50,013 bases of DNA. Origin: Coxiella sp. RIFCSPHIGHO2_12_FULL_42_15 (GTDB taxonomy: Bacteria > Pseudomonadota > Gammaproteobacteria > Coxiellales > Coxiellaceae). The DNA lies in assembly GCA_001797285.1 (NCBI GenBank), contig MGOZ01000041.1:17269-67281 (forward strand), in the 5' to 3' direction. A program made the translations under genes and the position numbers. This document shows positions 10,068 to 18,746 of this stretch, piece after piece; position 1 is the first letter of the stretch, and every line of letters begins with the position of its first letter. Below the pieces are notes generated by a model. The model saw only the letters and a program-made list of their open reading frames with translations. It ran no database searches and was not told the origin of the DNA.

Positions 10068-10523
10068 TTATCTTTCACTTTTTATTTGGATTTTATGTTC
10101 CTTACCTTTGGCCATTTTAGGGAGTCTAATTCTCAAAACGCCATCGCAGTAACCTGCTTCAATACGTTTTTCATCTACGCTTTCTGGCAAAGTCAGTTGG
10201 CGTAAGAAAGAACCCATGCAGCGTTCAACCCGTAAAAAACTCCCTTCTTTTTCTTTTATTTCTGTTTTACGCTTACCTCTTATCGTTAATACAGCATTTT
10301 CCATACTGATTTCAATGTCGGATGGCTTTACACCTGGAACATCTGCATGAACAATGTATTGCATATCTTCTTCTTGAATGTCGATAGTTGGAATCCATTC
10401 ACTTGCGGACATTTCCAACAAGTCCAAATTTTTTTGTTCGAAAGGGGAAAGTAACCGATTGAAATCATTATGCAATTGAGAAATTAAATCTCTGCCCGTT
10501 CTGTAACGTGAAATCTGACTCAT
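10068..10523 (-). CDS. Small heat-shock protein, Hsp20 family
   Basis: An ATP-independent holdase chaperone that binds unfolding proteins in the cytoplasm. The 151 residues hold an alpha-crystallin domain (about 43-143): WIPTIDIQEEDMQYIVHADVPG at its start, then the DIEISMENAVLTIRGKR strand pair, and the G-V-L-R-I-R-L-P-K signature near residue 132. The N-terminal arm is short and hydrophobic. The ATG has GGAGATATAAT in front. About 50 bp upstream, a TATAAT hexamer (complement of 10574-10579) may be the -10 box; I did not find a convincing heat-shock sigma-factor promoter. The closest comparison is the IbpA/HspA class; no more precise symbol is justified. Confidence 0.93.
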   Translation of the reverse strand: MSQISRYRTGRDLISQLHNDFNRLLSPFEQKNLDLLEMSASEWIPTIDIQEEDMQYIVHADVPGVKPSDIEISMENAVLTIRGKRKTEIKEKEGSFLRVERCMGSFLRQLTLPESVDEKRIEAGYCDGVLRIRLPKMAKGKEHKIQIKSER

Positions 10524-10595
10524 ATTATATCTCCTTAATTCTTAATTTTTAGAATGACAAGAATACGGGTGTAATTATAGTAAATAATCGCAAAA

Positions 10596-10712
10596 CAGTG
10601 GGAGAGCAGCGCCGAGAGGGGGTTTTGCACATCCCCCCTCGAGCGCGAGGTTACAGGCTCCCTGCAACCTGCGTCATATAAGGGAGCAAACTCGGCGAGT
10701 ATTCGCCGAATT
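10596..10712 (-). repeat. Hairpin-rich intergenic cassette (diverged copy)
   Basis: Read leftward, this aligns with the cassettes at 31558-31736 and 48184-48364. It shows in the same order an AATT-flanked hairpin (TCGGCGA/TCGCCGA, 10692-10709), TGACGC, the stem GGTTGCAGG/CCTGTAACC, CCTCGCG, a G5-C5 stem with loop GTGCAAAA, and CCCACTGTTT. Stem sequences differ from the other copies but still pair. It lies between the 5' end of hsp20 and the 3' end of the beta-propeller gene. Confidence 0.65.
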
Positions 10713-10744
10713 GCTGTTTTTTTATCGCCCCAGGTCTGGGACTC

Positions 10745-12049
10745 TCAAGAAGGTGGAGGTGAAACCGCTAAGCCAGAGGGTTGAATGCCGACGGTAATCG
10801 TATTAATGATTGTGTTAGTGCTGGGGTCAATAACCGAAACCGTTCCATCCGTACGACTTGTAACATACAATCTTGTTTGAGCCTGGTTAAGACCAGCGTC
10901 GACAGCAAAGTTAACCCCAATAGTATCCGTGACGGTGTTCGTTGCAGTGTTGACCGTAGAAACAATATTTCCGCCTGGCCCACTAGTAACATACATCCTC
11001 GTGCCCGCTAAGTTCATCGTCGCAAAAAAAGCAGGCGTTGCAGCAATAGTGCCGGTGACAGTATTAGTGGCGGTGTTAATGATATAAAGTGCGCTATAAA
11101 CCGGAGACGTTACATAAAGTAACGCACCATCGGGGGTAATCGCAAAACCAGCGGGATTGCTGTCATCTGCGAGATTAATACTCCCGATGACTGTGTTGGT
11201 AACAGCGTTAAAAATAATCACCGCAGAAGGTTCCCTTGCGGCCACATAAGCCCTGCTCCCATCAGGTGAAAAAATAACGTCCCTCTGATTCACTCCGGAA
11301 AGGGCGACCGTTTGGGTCACCGTGTCTGTAGCGGTTGAAATGACGCTGAGAGAAGCATCATCTCCGTTGATCACATACACCTTGCTGCCATCTGGTGATA
11401 CGGCGATACCCTGGGGACCCGCTCCAACGGAAATCGTCGTTAAAACTGTGTCTGTGGTTGTGTCAATCACGCTCACATTGTTAGAGTTTGTGTTGGTAAT
11501 ATACACTTTTTTCCCGTCAGGGGTGGCACTCGGAAGAAAAGGTGCAGTTCCCACGTTGACGGTTGCGATGACTTCCTCGGTAGCCGCATTAATCACGCTT
11601 ACAGTATTTGCACCCTGGTTAGCAACATAGATTTTTTCGACATTGGAAGAAGCCGGCGTGATGGTCACAATAACACGGTTCTGTGCATTGACAGTGCTGC
11701 AAATTTTGTCAGAAAAAGCGCAAACCGTCAGACTCAGTGGGAGATTTCCAGTTTGAGCAGGTGCAGAAAAGGAAAGCACAAGGTTGCAGCTGGCATTAGG
11801 AGCCAATGTACTCCCACAAGTACTGTTTGAGGTAATCTGTGTTGAAGGGGGCGTGAGGTAAGTGAGGTTGGCAAGCGTTGCACTGGCATTATTTTGAAGC
11901 TGGTAAGTGAGTGTGGCATTGCTTCCAGCACTAACCGTGACTTGAGTCGCGGTGGGGGTAATTTGGAGGATGGGGCTTGCAACAGCGCCAAAACATCCTA
12001 GAAGAGACCCTAATACGAGGAAAAAAGAAAAAAATGTCCTTTTCATCAT
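10745..12049 (-). CDS. Secreted YVTN beta-propeller protein
   Basis: The 434 residues begin with a signal peptide (MMKRTFFSFFLVLGSLLGC, cleavage likely after ...AVASP). Next is an Ig-like or HYDIN-type segment (about 28-130) with paired cysteines, then six or seven repeats of about 42 residues with the pattern YVxNxxxNTVSVINxxTxxVxxTIxVGxxPxGxAxxPDGxx (about 138-430). Such YVTN propellers are extracytoplasmic and usually bind proteins or ligands; the ligand here is unknown. The cysteine in LLGCFGA could suggest a lipobox, but its context is not convincing. GGAG stands just before two tandem ATGs, and the second (12046) has the better spacing. It is transcribed toward hsp20. Confidence 0.85.
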   Translation of the reverse strand: MMKRTFFSFFLVLGSLLGCFGAVASPILQITPTATQVTVSAGSNATLTYQLQNNASATLANLTYLTPPSTQITSNSTCGSTLAPNASCNLVLSFSAPAQTGNLPLSLTVCAFSDKICSTVNAQNRVIVTITPASSNVEKIYVANQGANTVSVINAATEEVIATVNVGTAPFLPSATPDGKKVYITNTNSNNVSVIDTTTDTVLTTISVGAGPQGIAVSPDGSKVYVINGDDASLSVISTATDTVTQTVALSGVNQRDVIFSPDGSRAYVAAREPSAVIIFNAVTNTVIGSINLADDSNPAGFAITPDGALLYVTSPVYSALYIINTATNTVTGTIAATPAFFATMNLAGTRMYVTSGPGGNIVSTVNTATNTVTDTIGVNFAVDAGLNQAQTRLYVTSRTDGTVSVIDPSTNTIINTITVGIQPSGLAVSPPPS

Positions 12050-12212
12050 AAAACTCCGTACTCAGTCCCGTGATGTTGTCTAATGTTATGCTTTTTTTTA
12101 AGCATTGAGCTGCCTTTCCATAATTGTCTTTTACTAAATTTCTTAACTTAATACACGCAATTTCGCAACTTCATTGGCGATGAATATTTCTTACGGACGG
12201 CACTGTAAGATA

Positions 12213-13817
12213 CTACAATGGCAACTCGGAATCCACCAGCAATCTCGCCACAGAAATTTGAGCATTCTCAACCGGTTGAAGAGAAAATGAGCGACGCGTA
12301 AATAAACCATGTGTATATTTTTCATGAAAAGTTGCGCCCACTTGATGCACGGTTGCACCGACAAGATAACCGATAATAGCCCCTCCAACACTGATCAGTG
12401 AATTGAGATAAACATCATCTGACAACGTCATTTTTGAAATAACCACGCTACCCACAATACCAGCTCCCGTGCAAAAACAAATTAAGGCAAATTGTTCTGG
12501 ACGTGCATCGTGGCTTTTTAATAATTCACCCTGAGATGAATGATTCAATCGCTCCCATTCTCTAATAACCGACAAAGGCGTAAAAAAATAATTAAGCAGC
12601 TTCGTCAAGCCATAACCCATCAATAAACTGACAAAAGAGCCCAGAAAAAAAGCCTCATCAGGATTCGGTATCGTCCGCCACAAATGATAGCCGACTAAAA
12701 TTCCAATAATCACCATCACAAAAAGTGAAGCTTCTTTTTTGAAATAATAGGATCGCCATTTTTCATCGAGATCTTTTGTTTCCTCAAGATAATGCATCAA
12801 GCGTGCAATGCCATTTGGCGTAATAATAGCACGTAAACCAAAAGCAGCATACAAAATAGCACTGGCCATATATCCAAAAATAAAAAAGCCAAAAACACTT
12901 TCTAAAAACCATTTGAAAAAATCAACGATATAATAATAAGTAAACGAATTTTTTTCATCTGATGAAAATAAATATCGTGACAATAACCCACCATAACCAA
13001 AACCAACTAATGCAAAAAGTTGTACCACAATATCAACATGACACACTTCAACGAGTTTTCTCGCACGAGCTTGTTTTTTTGATAACCATGGAATTTTACC
13101 GCTAGGAATAAAATATTTGTCAAAAAGAAGAACCGTAATCATTTGTCCTAAAAAAGCAAGTATACCGGAAAAAAACGTGGTTCTGTTATTGGGTAAATCA
13201 GCGATCAAAAATGAGTAAAAAATAGGAGTAATCGTCGCAATAGCTAATGACGGGCGAAGGGAGATCAAAACTAAATGTCGCGGATCGAGAAGAGAGGCAT
13301 AATAAGGGAGTAAGCGTTGTACATGACCCGTCTTAAGTAAATGAAATACGACTTCAGAGCAAACCATGGTTTGTTTCCCACACGCCAAACCAAAATACAT
13401 AATCATTGGTTTTTTTGACGAGTCACTTCTCTGTTGGGATATTTTCTCATCCCATAAAACAGGACTAGACTGCGCATCATGATCTATTTCATAAAATGAG
13501 GCATTAATTTGTTCTTTAATTTCTTGCGCCAACTCAAACATGGGCGTTATATTTAATTTTACTAATTCAAATTTCATTATTTTTTCCGGTGGTTGCACAT
13601 GATTTAATTCACTAATGCCACGTAACATCGCCGGCATGCGGTATACAAGAAACAAGTTAGTGATGCAATTTTTTATACCCCCTCCTTGCACAGGTGAAGA
13701 ACTTCCTCCGACACTGATATATTCGGATTTTCCGCGATAAATAATTTCAATAGAGGCATGATGATGTCCTCCATTTTCTTTCGTTGACCACAAATAGATA
13801 ATCACATGATCTTGCAT
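12213..13817 (-). CDS. Multi-pass membrane protein with possible permuted NlpC/P60-like N-terminal domain
   Basis: I do not recognise this as a named family. The 534-residue product has a soluble N-terminal part (1-190) and about eight hydrophobic segments after it (starting near 195, 220, 265, 310, 370, 400, 450 and 480). The N-terminal part has IIYLWSTKENGGHHHASIEI near residues 6-25 and MVCSEVVFHLLKTG near 152. A His followed much later by Cys-Ser-Glu is the order found in circularly permuted papain-like (NlpC/P60, LRAT-like) domains, so a hydrolase or acyltransferase activity is possible. The frame extends to a TTG at 13829, but ATG 13817 has GGAG 6 nt upstream. It is divergent from the U-box gene and AT-richer than the core genes, so it may be an acquired or host-interaction gene. 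Confidence 0.65.
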   Translation of the reverse strand: MQDHVIIYLWSTKENGGHHHASIEIIYRGKSEYISVGGSSSPVQGGGIKNCITNLFLVYRMPAMLRGISELNHVQPPEKIMKFELVKLNITPMFELAQEIKEQINASFYEIDHDAQSSPVLWDEKISQQRSDSSKKPMIMYFGLACGKQTMVCSEVVFHLLKTGHVQRLLPYYASLLDPRHLVLISLRPSLAIATITPIFYSFLIADLPNNRTTFFSGILAFLGQMITVLLFDKYFIPSGKIPWLSKKQARARKLVEVCHVDIVVQLFALVGFGYGGLLSRYLFSSDEKNSFTYYYIVDFFKWFLESVFGFFIFGYMASAILYAAFGLRAIITPNGIARLMHYLEETKDLDEKWRSYYFKKEASLFVMVIIGILVGYHLWRTIPNPDEAFFLGSFVSLLMGYGLTKLLNYFFTPLSVIREWERLNHSSQGELLKSHDARPEQFALICFCTGAGIVGSVVISKMTLSDDVYLNSLISVGGAIIGYLVGATVHQVGATFHEKYTHGLFTRRSFSLQPVENAQISVARLLVDSELPL

Positions 13818-13924
13818 TTTAAGCTCCAAAATATTTTTTAAACCTCATTAAAATATTTAAAGGGAATGTTTGTCAATCCAGTAAAAATGAATTTTGCATA
13901 AAAAACATAAATCATAATGTTTAC

Positions 13925-13958
13925 TTAATTCAACCATTTCATTTCTTCAAGGTATAAT
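13925..13958 (+). promoter_or_regulatory. Candidate promoter of the U-box gene
   Basis: A perfect TATAAT (13953-13958) stands 30 bp upstream of the U-box start codon. It is bracketed by CAAGG and CCTTG (11 bp apart), which could be an operator-like inverted repeat. The -35 region (TTCAAC) is weak, as expected for an activated promoter. CTTAAT at 13924-13929 recalls the start of the PmrA box of Legionella and Coxiella (cTTAATatT), but only six of nine positions match, so this is not evidence of PmrA control. Confidence 0.35.
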
Positions 13959-13988
13959 AAAAACCTTGGAATAAAGGAGAAAATCGTT

Positions 13989-14984
13989 ATGAGAAATACG
14001 AACCAAGAAGAATTTCACTGCATACGCTATTCTGAGATTAGGCAATTTCTTATTAAAACAAAAACAGACAAAATAATGCAGCCTCTTTGCGTTCACGTCA
14101 ATGATGCGCCATTGTGTCCCATTTCAAGAAAAGAAATACAACAGCCCGTATTAGCCTCTGACGGTGTATTGTATGAAAAAGAAAGCCTCGTTAAAAAATT
14201 ATCCTCAACTCAGGCTGTTAGCAGTTTTACACAAAAACCTTTTGAAGAGATGATCCCACAGGGAAAATATCAAATGATTCGATTAGCCTGTAAATACACG
14301 ACACGTAGTTTATTGCACCCCGAAAAAAACCTCACCCCTGAAAAGTCACTGGTCTTATTTGCACGTTCTACTATATCTGAGGATCATGGATTATTGTTTG
14401 TTGAAAAACGACTCCTTCATGAAATGGAGAACGAACAATACAATTACGGTCAGATCGACATGTATCACTTAAGACCCGTAGACATCAAAACACGAAAAGT
14501 GGAAATTGAACAAAAAACATGGAAAAATCTAGAATATTCTATGCTTTCTCGCGCGTCACTCCTGAATCCTTTCGAAATTGATGCCACCGAGTTAGCCGCG
14601 CGCTCCTATTACATGACGCCACCCCAATTATTTGCACTTGAAAATCGAATTTTCAGCGATCAAGAACGAGCAAAAAAAGGTTTAATCTTGTATTACAAAT
14701 ATTCCAATAAAGCATCCATTCTCGCGTGGGTAAAATTTTGGGGTGAAGTCGCCTACAATTCCTGTAATTGGGCCGTTGAAATACTGCATCACACTAATCT
14801 CTTAACCGGCAATCAGGTTAAATTCGATAAAAATTTTAAATTTGAACCATTACAACCACGACCCATGAGGAGCTTCTTCCTGGGCGCTACACCCAATCGA
14901 GTAGCACCCTTTAAAAAACGAATTCAAAAGCACGATGACGATAATATCGCATCAGCAACTCCCCTACCGATGGGTGAAAAATGA
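13989..14984 (+). CDS. U-box domain protein, candidate secreted E3 ubiquitin ligase
   Basis: The 331-residue protein carries a U-box near residues 40-90: APLCPISRKEIQQPVLASDG followed by VLYEKESLVKKL. This matches the eukaryotic U-box pattern CPI-x-x-x-x-M/I-x-x-PV-x-x-x-x-G-x-x-YE-x-x-x-x-x-x-L, the E2-binding fold of ubiquitin ligases. Bacteria have no ubiquitin system; known bacterial U-box proteins (LubX and GobX of Legionella, the NleG family) are injected effectors. The rest (95-331) has no family I recognise. The ATG is preceded by AAAGGAG. It overlaps the next frame by ATGA, so the two are linked. Secretion by a Dot/Icm-type system is inferred, since no secretion gene is in the window. 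Confidence 0.8.
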   Translation: MRNTNQEEFHCIRYSEIRQFLIKTKTDKIMQPLCVHVNDAPLCPISRKEIQQPVLASDGVLYEKESLVKKLSSTQAVSSFTQKPFEEMIPQGKYQMIRLACKYTTRSLLHPEKNLTPEKSLVLFARSTISEDHGLLFVEKRLLHEMENEQYNYGQIDMYHLRPVDIKTRKVEIEQKTWKNLEYSMLSRASLLNPFEIDATELAARSYYMTPPQLFALENRIFSDQERAKKGLILYYKYSNKASILAWVKFWGEVAYNSCNWAVEILHHTNLLTGNQVKFDKNFKFEPLQPRPMRSFFLGATPNRVAPFKKRIQKHDDDNIASATPLPMGEK

Positions 14985-15046
14985 GAACCCCATCAATTCA
15001 CAACACGTTAACCACAGTGTCTGACATAGAAAAAGGAGTTAAAATT

Positions 15047-17359
15047 ATGCGTGATATTGCCCCAAATTCATTGGTAGAAAGTCAAGAAAATTGGGTGTCT
15101 GTTTTTCACAACGAAAATGATATTCAAGTGATGGAATTCATTAAAGAAAAATACAATCGGAATTTTGAAAATTCGAAAATTGTCGAAAAATTTCCTGACG
15201 AAATCACCTCTACCGTGATTTCAAAAAGCCATCTATTAGGTCTATGGAAACAAAAAACCTGGACAGTAAAACAACCCTTAAGCCTTAGCAAATTACTGCA
15301 ACACCATGAGATACGCCATGGAGTCAGTCAAATCACCTCCCCCAATAAATCACTCACGGATTTTCTGGTTGCACAAGGCGAGAATTATGTTATTCATCGT
15401 GAACAGCATCCTGTACATCGACGTCAAGTACGCAAAGCTTTTGGCGATATTCAAGACCCTCGTTATTATATTGTGTTTATTCTATCGCTTCTTGCTGAAA
15501 AATTTTGTTCTGAACCCATCAACGAAGAATTGATTGCAGAATATCGTTATTTCCACCATTTTCTCTCTGAAATCCAAGAAAGTCTTCCTATTTATTTTCC
15601 TAAGACACGGGGGGAAAATGGATTTCACGACTATGTGGCAACAAATTTAGAAACCATTCAAAAATTGAGAGAGAATACGATTTTTTGGAATGAACGAAAA
15701 ACCATATCCGATTTGTTAAAAGAAATCAATAAAGCATTCGGTAACATGATGGGGGATATCAGCGTTTTTTCTGCCATGTGTTATTGCCCCCTGGCAATGG
15801 AAGAAAAACTTTGTTTAATTCACTTTGAAAGTGAAAGTCGTCACTTGCCAGAATCTTTCACCAAAAGCCCATTCTACTCCTTAGTTCACCACGCACTCAT
15901 GGATTTAGACACTTCATTTCAATTGGAACTGGATATAGAAAGTATTCCAACGCGGATTGTGAATAAAATCGTCGCTAAAAATCATCATCGCGATTTATTA
16001 AATTTACTAAATAGCATGCGTCGAACCTTGGGTATCTATGACGCTATGGCGCGCGCAGCGGATTATTTTGGGGAACAAATTTTTGTTGAAAACAGCGAAT
16101 TAAAAATCATTTTTGATGCTAATTTAAAAATGCTGTCCATCTACTTAAGCACTTGCGAAGTCGTGATGGGAGAAATTCATAAAATAACAACAAAAGCAAC
16201 GCGAGGCTTAAGTTTTACGCCTGGATTCGCCATGAATGTCGTCACTGCCAATAAAAAATTAAACTCCTTTCGAGAATTGGTTTTTCTCTTGAATACACGC
16301 ATCAACGAAATAAATCGTCGTATTAATACCCTCCTTGAGATGAAAGAACCTGACTTACAAGCAACGACTTCTCATCTCGTGGAACAAACGATTGCCGTGC
16401 TTAAAAAGCCAAAAACCATTGAAATCATTTCAGACAAAGTCAAAATAATATACGATGAATTGCAGGAAAAAATTTCTAAAAAGCCGGCCCATACTGAAAT
16501 AGCGTCAAATGAAATTATCGCTCAATATCCGTTAACCTACTGCCTTATCAAAGATGATGAAAATTCATTATCTGAATTTAACATTCATCTTCTTGCGATT
16601 CATAAAATATATCAAGAAGCGAGTGAGGCATTGGAAAAAATCGATGAACTCATGTTTGATACTTATAAATTTTCACTACAGTTACAAAATCAGTTAGCTC
16701 CACAACTCAATGCGATAAGAGCCATTTTAGATAGAAAAACGGCAGCAAAAAATAATGTGGAAACGCTCACTGACCAAGATCGAGCGATGATGGAAATAGA
16801 TGAAGTTCTTTCAACAATGCGAGCTCCACTCGGTGAACGAATGATTCAACTGGAAGAGAAGCTGCATTTCCCTAAATTAGAACTCATTCAAGGTATTCCG
16901 ACATGTAAAGCAACCTCAAAGCCGTGCTTGTCTAATGACGCATCCAGTTTACTTTATCTTTGTGAGACACTGTTTCAAACGAATCATTCTGATCAACTGA
17001 AAAAAAAACTGTATGATTTTTACAACCGCTTACAACGATTTCCCTATAAATTACACGGAGGTCGTGGCAAGGAAATTCGAGTTGACAACGCGAATTTGCG
17101 GGTTCCAACCCATATTCAAACAATGCTAACTACCTATAAAAAAATGATAGCAAATCCAGACGTCAGTGATGAAAATATCCGGGATGAAATATTCAAACAA
17201 GCTTGTTTGGCGGCGGATCATCCGCCGACTTATTTTTGTGGTTTACTGAAGCCAAGAGATATTGAAACACAGAAAATTTACGATGAAATGAAGCAAGTGT
17301 ATGAGTTTTATCGTACTCAGTATTCAGCAACAAATGCGAAGTCGTTGCAAAAGTTATAA
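15047..17359 (+). CDS. Large protein of unknown function linked to the U-box gene
   Basis: Unrecognised. The frame opens at 14981, overlapping the U-box stop, but ATG 15047 has AAAAAGGAG at ideal spacing and is the likelier start (770 residues). The protein is soluble and rich in charged, helix-forming stretches (for example around residues 380-470 and 530-600), with no signal peptide or membrane segment. One segment near residue 675 (KLHGGRGKEIRVDNANLRVP) is more polar and may be a separate domain. Co-transcription with the U-box gene and similar AT-rich codon use suggest a partner or second effector. Its end overlaps the end of rluB by 6 bp in a tail-to-tail arrangement with no room for a terminator. 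Confidence 0.75.
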   Translation: MRDIAPNSLVESQENWVSVFHNENDIQVMEFIKEKYNRNFENSKIVEKFPDEITSTVISKSHLLGLWKQKTWTVKQPLSLSKLLQHHEIRHGVSQITSPNKSLTDFLVAQGENYVIHREQHPVHRRQVRKAFGDIQDPRYYIVFILSLLAEKFCSEPINEELIAEYRYFHHFLSEIQESLPIYFPKTRGENGFHDYVATNLETIQKLRENTIFWNERKTISDLLKEINKAFGNMMGDISVFSAMCYCPLAMEEKLCLIHFESESRHLPESFTKSPFYSLVHHALMDLDTSFQLELDIESIPTRIVNKIVAKNHHRDLLNLLNSMRRTLGIYDAMARAADYFGEQIFVENSELKIIFDANLKMLSIYLSTCEVVMGEIHKITTKATRGLSFTPGFAMNVVTANKKLNSFRELVFLLNTRINEINRRINTLLEMKEPDLQATTSHLVEQTIAVLKKPKTIEIISDKVKIIYDELQEKISKKPAHTEIASNEIIAQYPLTYCLIKDDENSLSEFNIHLLAIHKIYQEASEALEKIDELMFDTYKFSLQLQNQLAPQLNAIRAILDRKTAAKNNVETLTDQDRAMMEIDEVLSTMRAPLGERMIQLEEKLHFPKLELIQGIPTCKATSKPCLSNDASSLLYLCETLFQTNHSDQLKKKLYDFYNRLQRFPYKLHGGRGKEIRVDNANLRVPTHIQTMLTTYKKMIANPDVSDENIRDEIFKQACLAADHPPTYFCGLLKPRDIETQKIYDEMKQVYEFYRTQYSATNAKSLQKL

Positions 17360-18112
17360 GGCAACGATGGATTGTTTCCCTTGGCAAAAATCCAATAAAC
17401 GCTGCACTTGCGCTTCTTCCAATTCTAGCCATGCTGATTTACTGAGTGATTTTGGTAAATACACAGGGCCAAACCGCACGCGCTTCAGGCGATTGACTTT
17501 TAATCCTTGCGATTCCCACAACCGTCGTACCAGGCGATTACGCCCTTCTGATACTGTAACACGATACCAATGGTTGATGCCTTCACCCCCCAAATCTTGC
17601 AACGTTTCAAATCGTGCTAGCCCGTCTTCCAGTTGCACACCTTTTTGCAACAGCTGCAGCATTGGCACTGTCACTTGACCTAACACCCGCACGACATATT
17701 CACGCACCATTTGGCTGGAAGGATGCGTGAGATGATGCGCCAATTCTCCATCGTTGGTAAATAACAACAACCCAGCGGTATTAAAATCCAAACGTCCAAC
17801 GTTAATCCAACGCCCATCACGAATGGGAGGCAGCATTTCAAAAACGGTTTGCCGACCTTCGGGGTCTCGAAGTGTTGTCATCACGCCTTCGGGTTTATGC
17901 AGTATCAATACGCGCGTACGAATCGGTTCACACACACGATCGCAAAACTTACCCTTAATATAAATTTTATCCGTTGACGTCACGCGCTCACCGATCACCG
18001 CGACACGATCATTGACTTGAATGATGCCCTCTTCTATCCACGCTTCAATTTGGCGGCGTGATCCATAACCCGCGCGTGCCAATACTTTTTGTAGTTTTTC
18101 AGTTTTCATCAT
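17354..18112 (-). CDS. rluB: 23S rRNA pseudouridine 2605 synthase (RluB type)
   Basis: Isomerises U2605 in 23S rRNA helix 90. The 252 residues start with an S4 RNA-binding domain (EKLQKVLARAGYGSRRQIEAWI). The catalytic domain follows with VGRLDFNTAGLLLFTNDGEL near residue 101, where the Asp of GRLD is the nucleophile, and EGRNRLVRRLWESQG near 190. The RluB/RluE/RluF-type signature is clear; RluB is preferred because the gene follows scpB, the usual neighbourhood. It starts ATGATG and overlaps scpB by 4 bp. Confidence 0.93.
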   Translation of the reverse strand: MMKTEKLQKVLARAGYGSRRQIEAWIEEGIIQVNDRVAVIGERVTSTDKIYIKGKFCDRVCEPIRTRVLILHKPEGVMTTLRDPEGRQTVFEMLPPIRDGRWINVGRLDFNTAGLLLFTNDGELAHHLTHPSSQMVREYVVRVLGQVTVPMLQLLQKGVQLEDGLARFETLQDLGGEGINHWYRVTVSEGRNRLVRRLWESQGLKVNRLKRVRFGPVYLPKSLSKSAWLELEEAQVQRLLDFCQGKQSIVAL

Positions 18113-18741
18113 TCTTGTGAAAAAGCCTCCTGATCAGAATCGAATTCCATTTCATTTTCCGCCACGGCGGTTGGAAAGATATTCATTGTGAGCGATAATT
18201 GCTGAGTTAATTCACGTTCTGCCTGTTCCAAATCAACGATTTCTTGCAAAGGCGGCAAATCATTTAACGTATTTAAATTAAAATAATCGAGAAATTTTTT
18301 CGTCGTCGCAAATAAGACGGGTTTTCCCGGCACCTCTTTTTGTCCCACAACTTTTATCCACTCACGTTCTTGTAACGTTTTCATGATCTTAGGATTTACT
18401 GCCACACCGCGAATATCCTCGATTTCACCACGGGTGATCGGTTGTCGATACACAATTAAGGCCAACGTTTCTAACAAAGCGCGCGAATAACGCGGCGGAT
18501 TTTTATCATAAAGTTGTCGTAACGGAACCGAATACCTTTGTTTCGCTTGAAAACGATATCCACTCGCTACTTTCACTAATTCAACACCGCGATCTTGATA
18601 ATCCATTTGCAACTCTTGCAAAATCGCGTTGACATCCGCCGCATCACCATCCACCAACTGTTTCATCTTTTCAAGATTCAACGGTTCTTGGCTCGAAAAA
18701 ATAGCAGCCTCCAAAATTTGTTTATATTGCACTTCTGCCAT
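18109..18741 (-). CDS. scpB: Segregation and condensation protein B
   Basis: ScpB is the winged-helix (kite) subunit of the bacterial SMC complex, dimerising and binding ScpA. The 210 residues contain the family core ILEAAIFSSQEPL (9-21), the segment QLYDKNPPRYSRALLETLALIVYRQPITRGEIEDIRGV (split motifs near 76-113) and REWIKVVGQKEVPGKPVLFATTKKFLDYF. The acidic C-tail is variable. It lies 5 bp after scpA and overlaps rluB, forming the scpA-scpB-rluB operon. No smc gene is in the window. Confidence 0.95.
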   Translation of the reverse strand: MAEVQYKQILEAAIFSSQEPLNLEKMKQLVDGDAADVNAILQELQMDYQDRGVELVKVASGYRFQAKQRYSVPLRQLYDKNPPRYSRALLETLALIVYRQPITRGEIEDIRGVAVNPKIMKTLQEREWIKVVGQKEVPGKPVLFATTKKFLDYFNLNTLNDLPPLQEIVDLEQAERELTQQLSLTMNIFPTAVAENEMEFDSDQEAFSQE

Positions 18742-18746
18742 ACAGG

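Noticed and set aside
10524..10580. RNA thermometer in the hsp20 leader
   Set aside because: A weak AATTCTT/AAGAATT pairing can be drawn, but no ROSE or fourU motif masks the ribosome-binding site.
13924..13932. PmrA box upstream of the U-box gene
   Set aside because: Only six of nine positions match the consensus in very AT-rich DNA; not distinguishable from chance.
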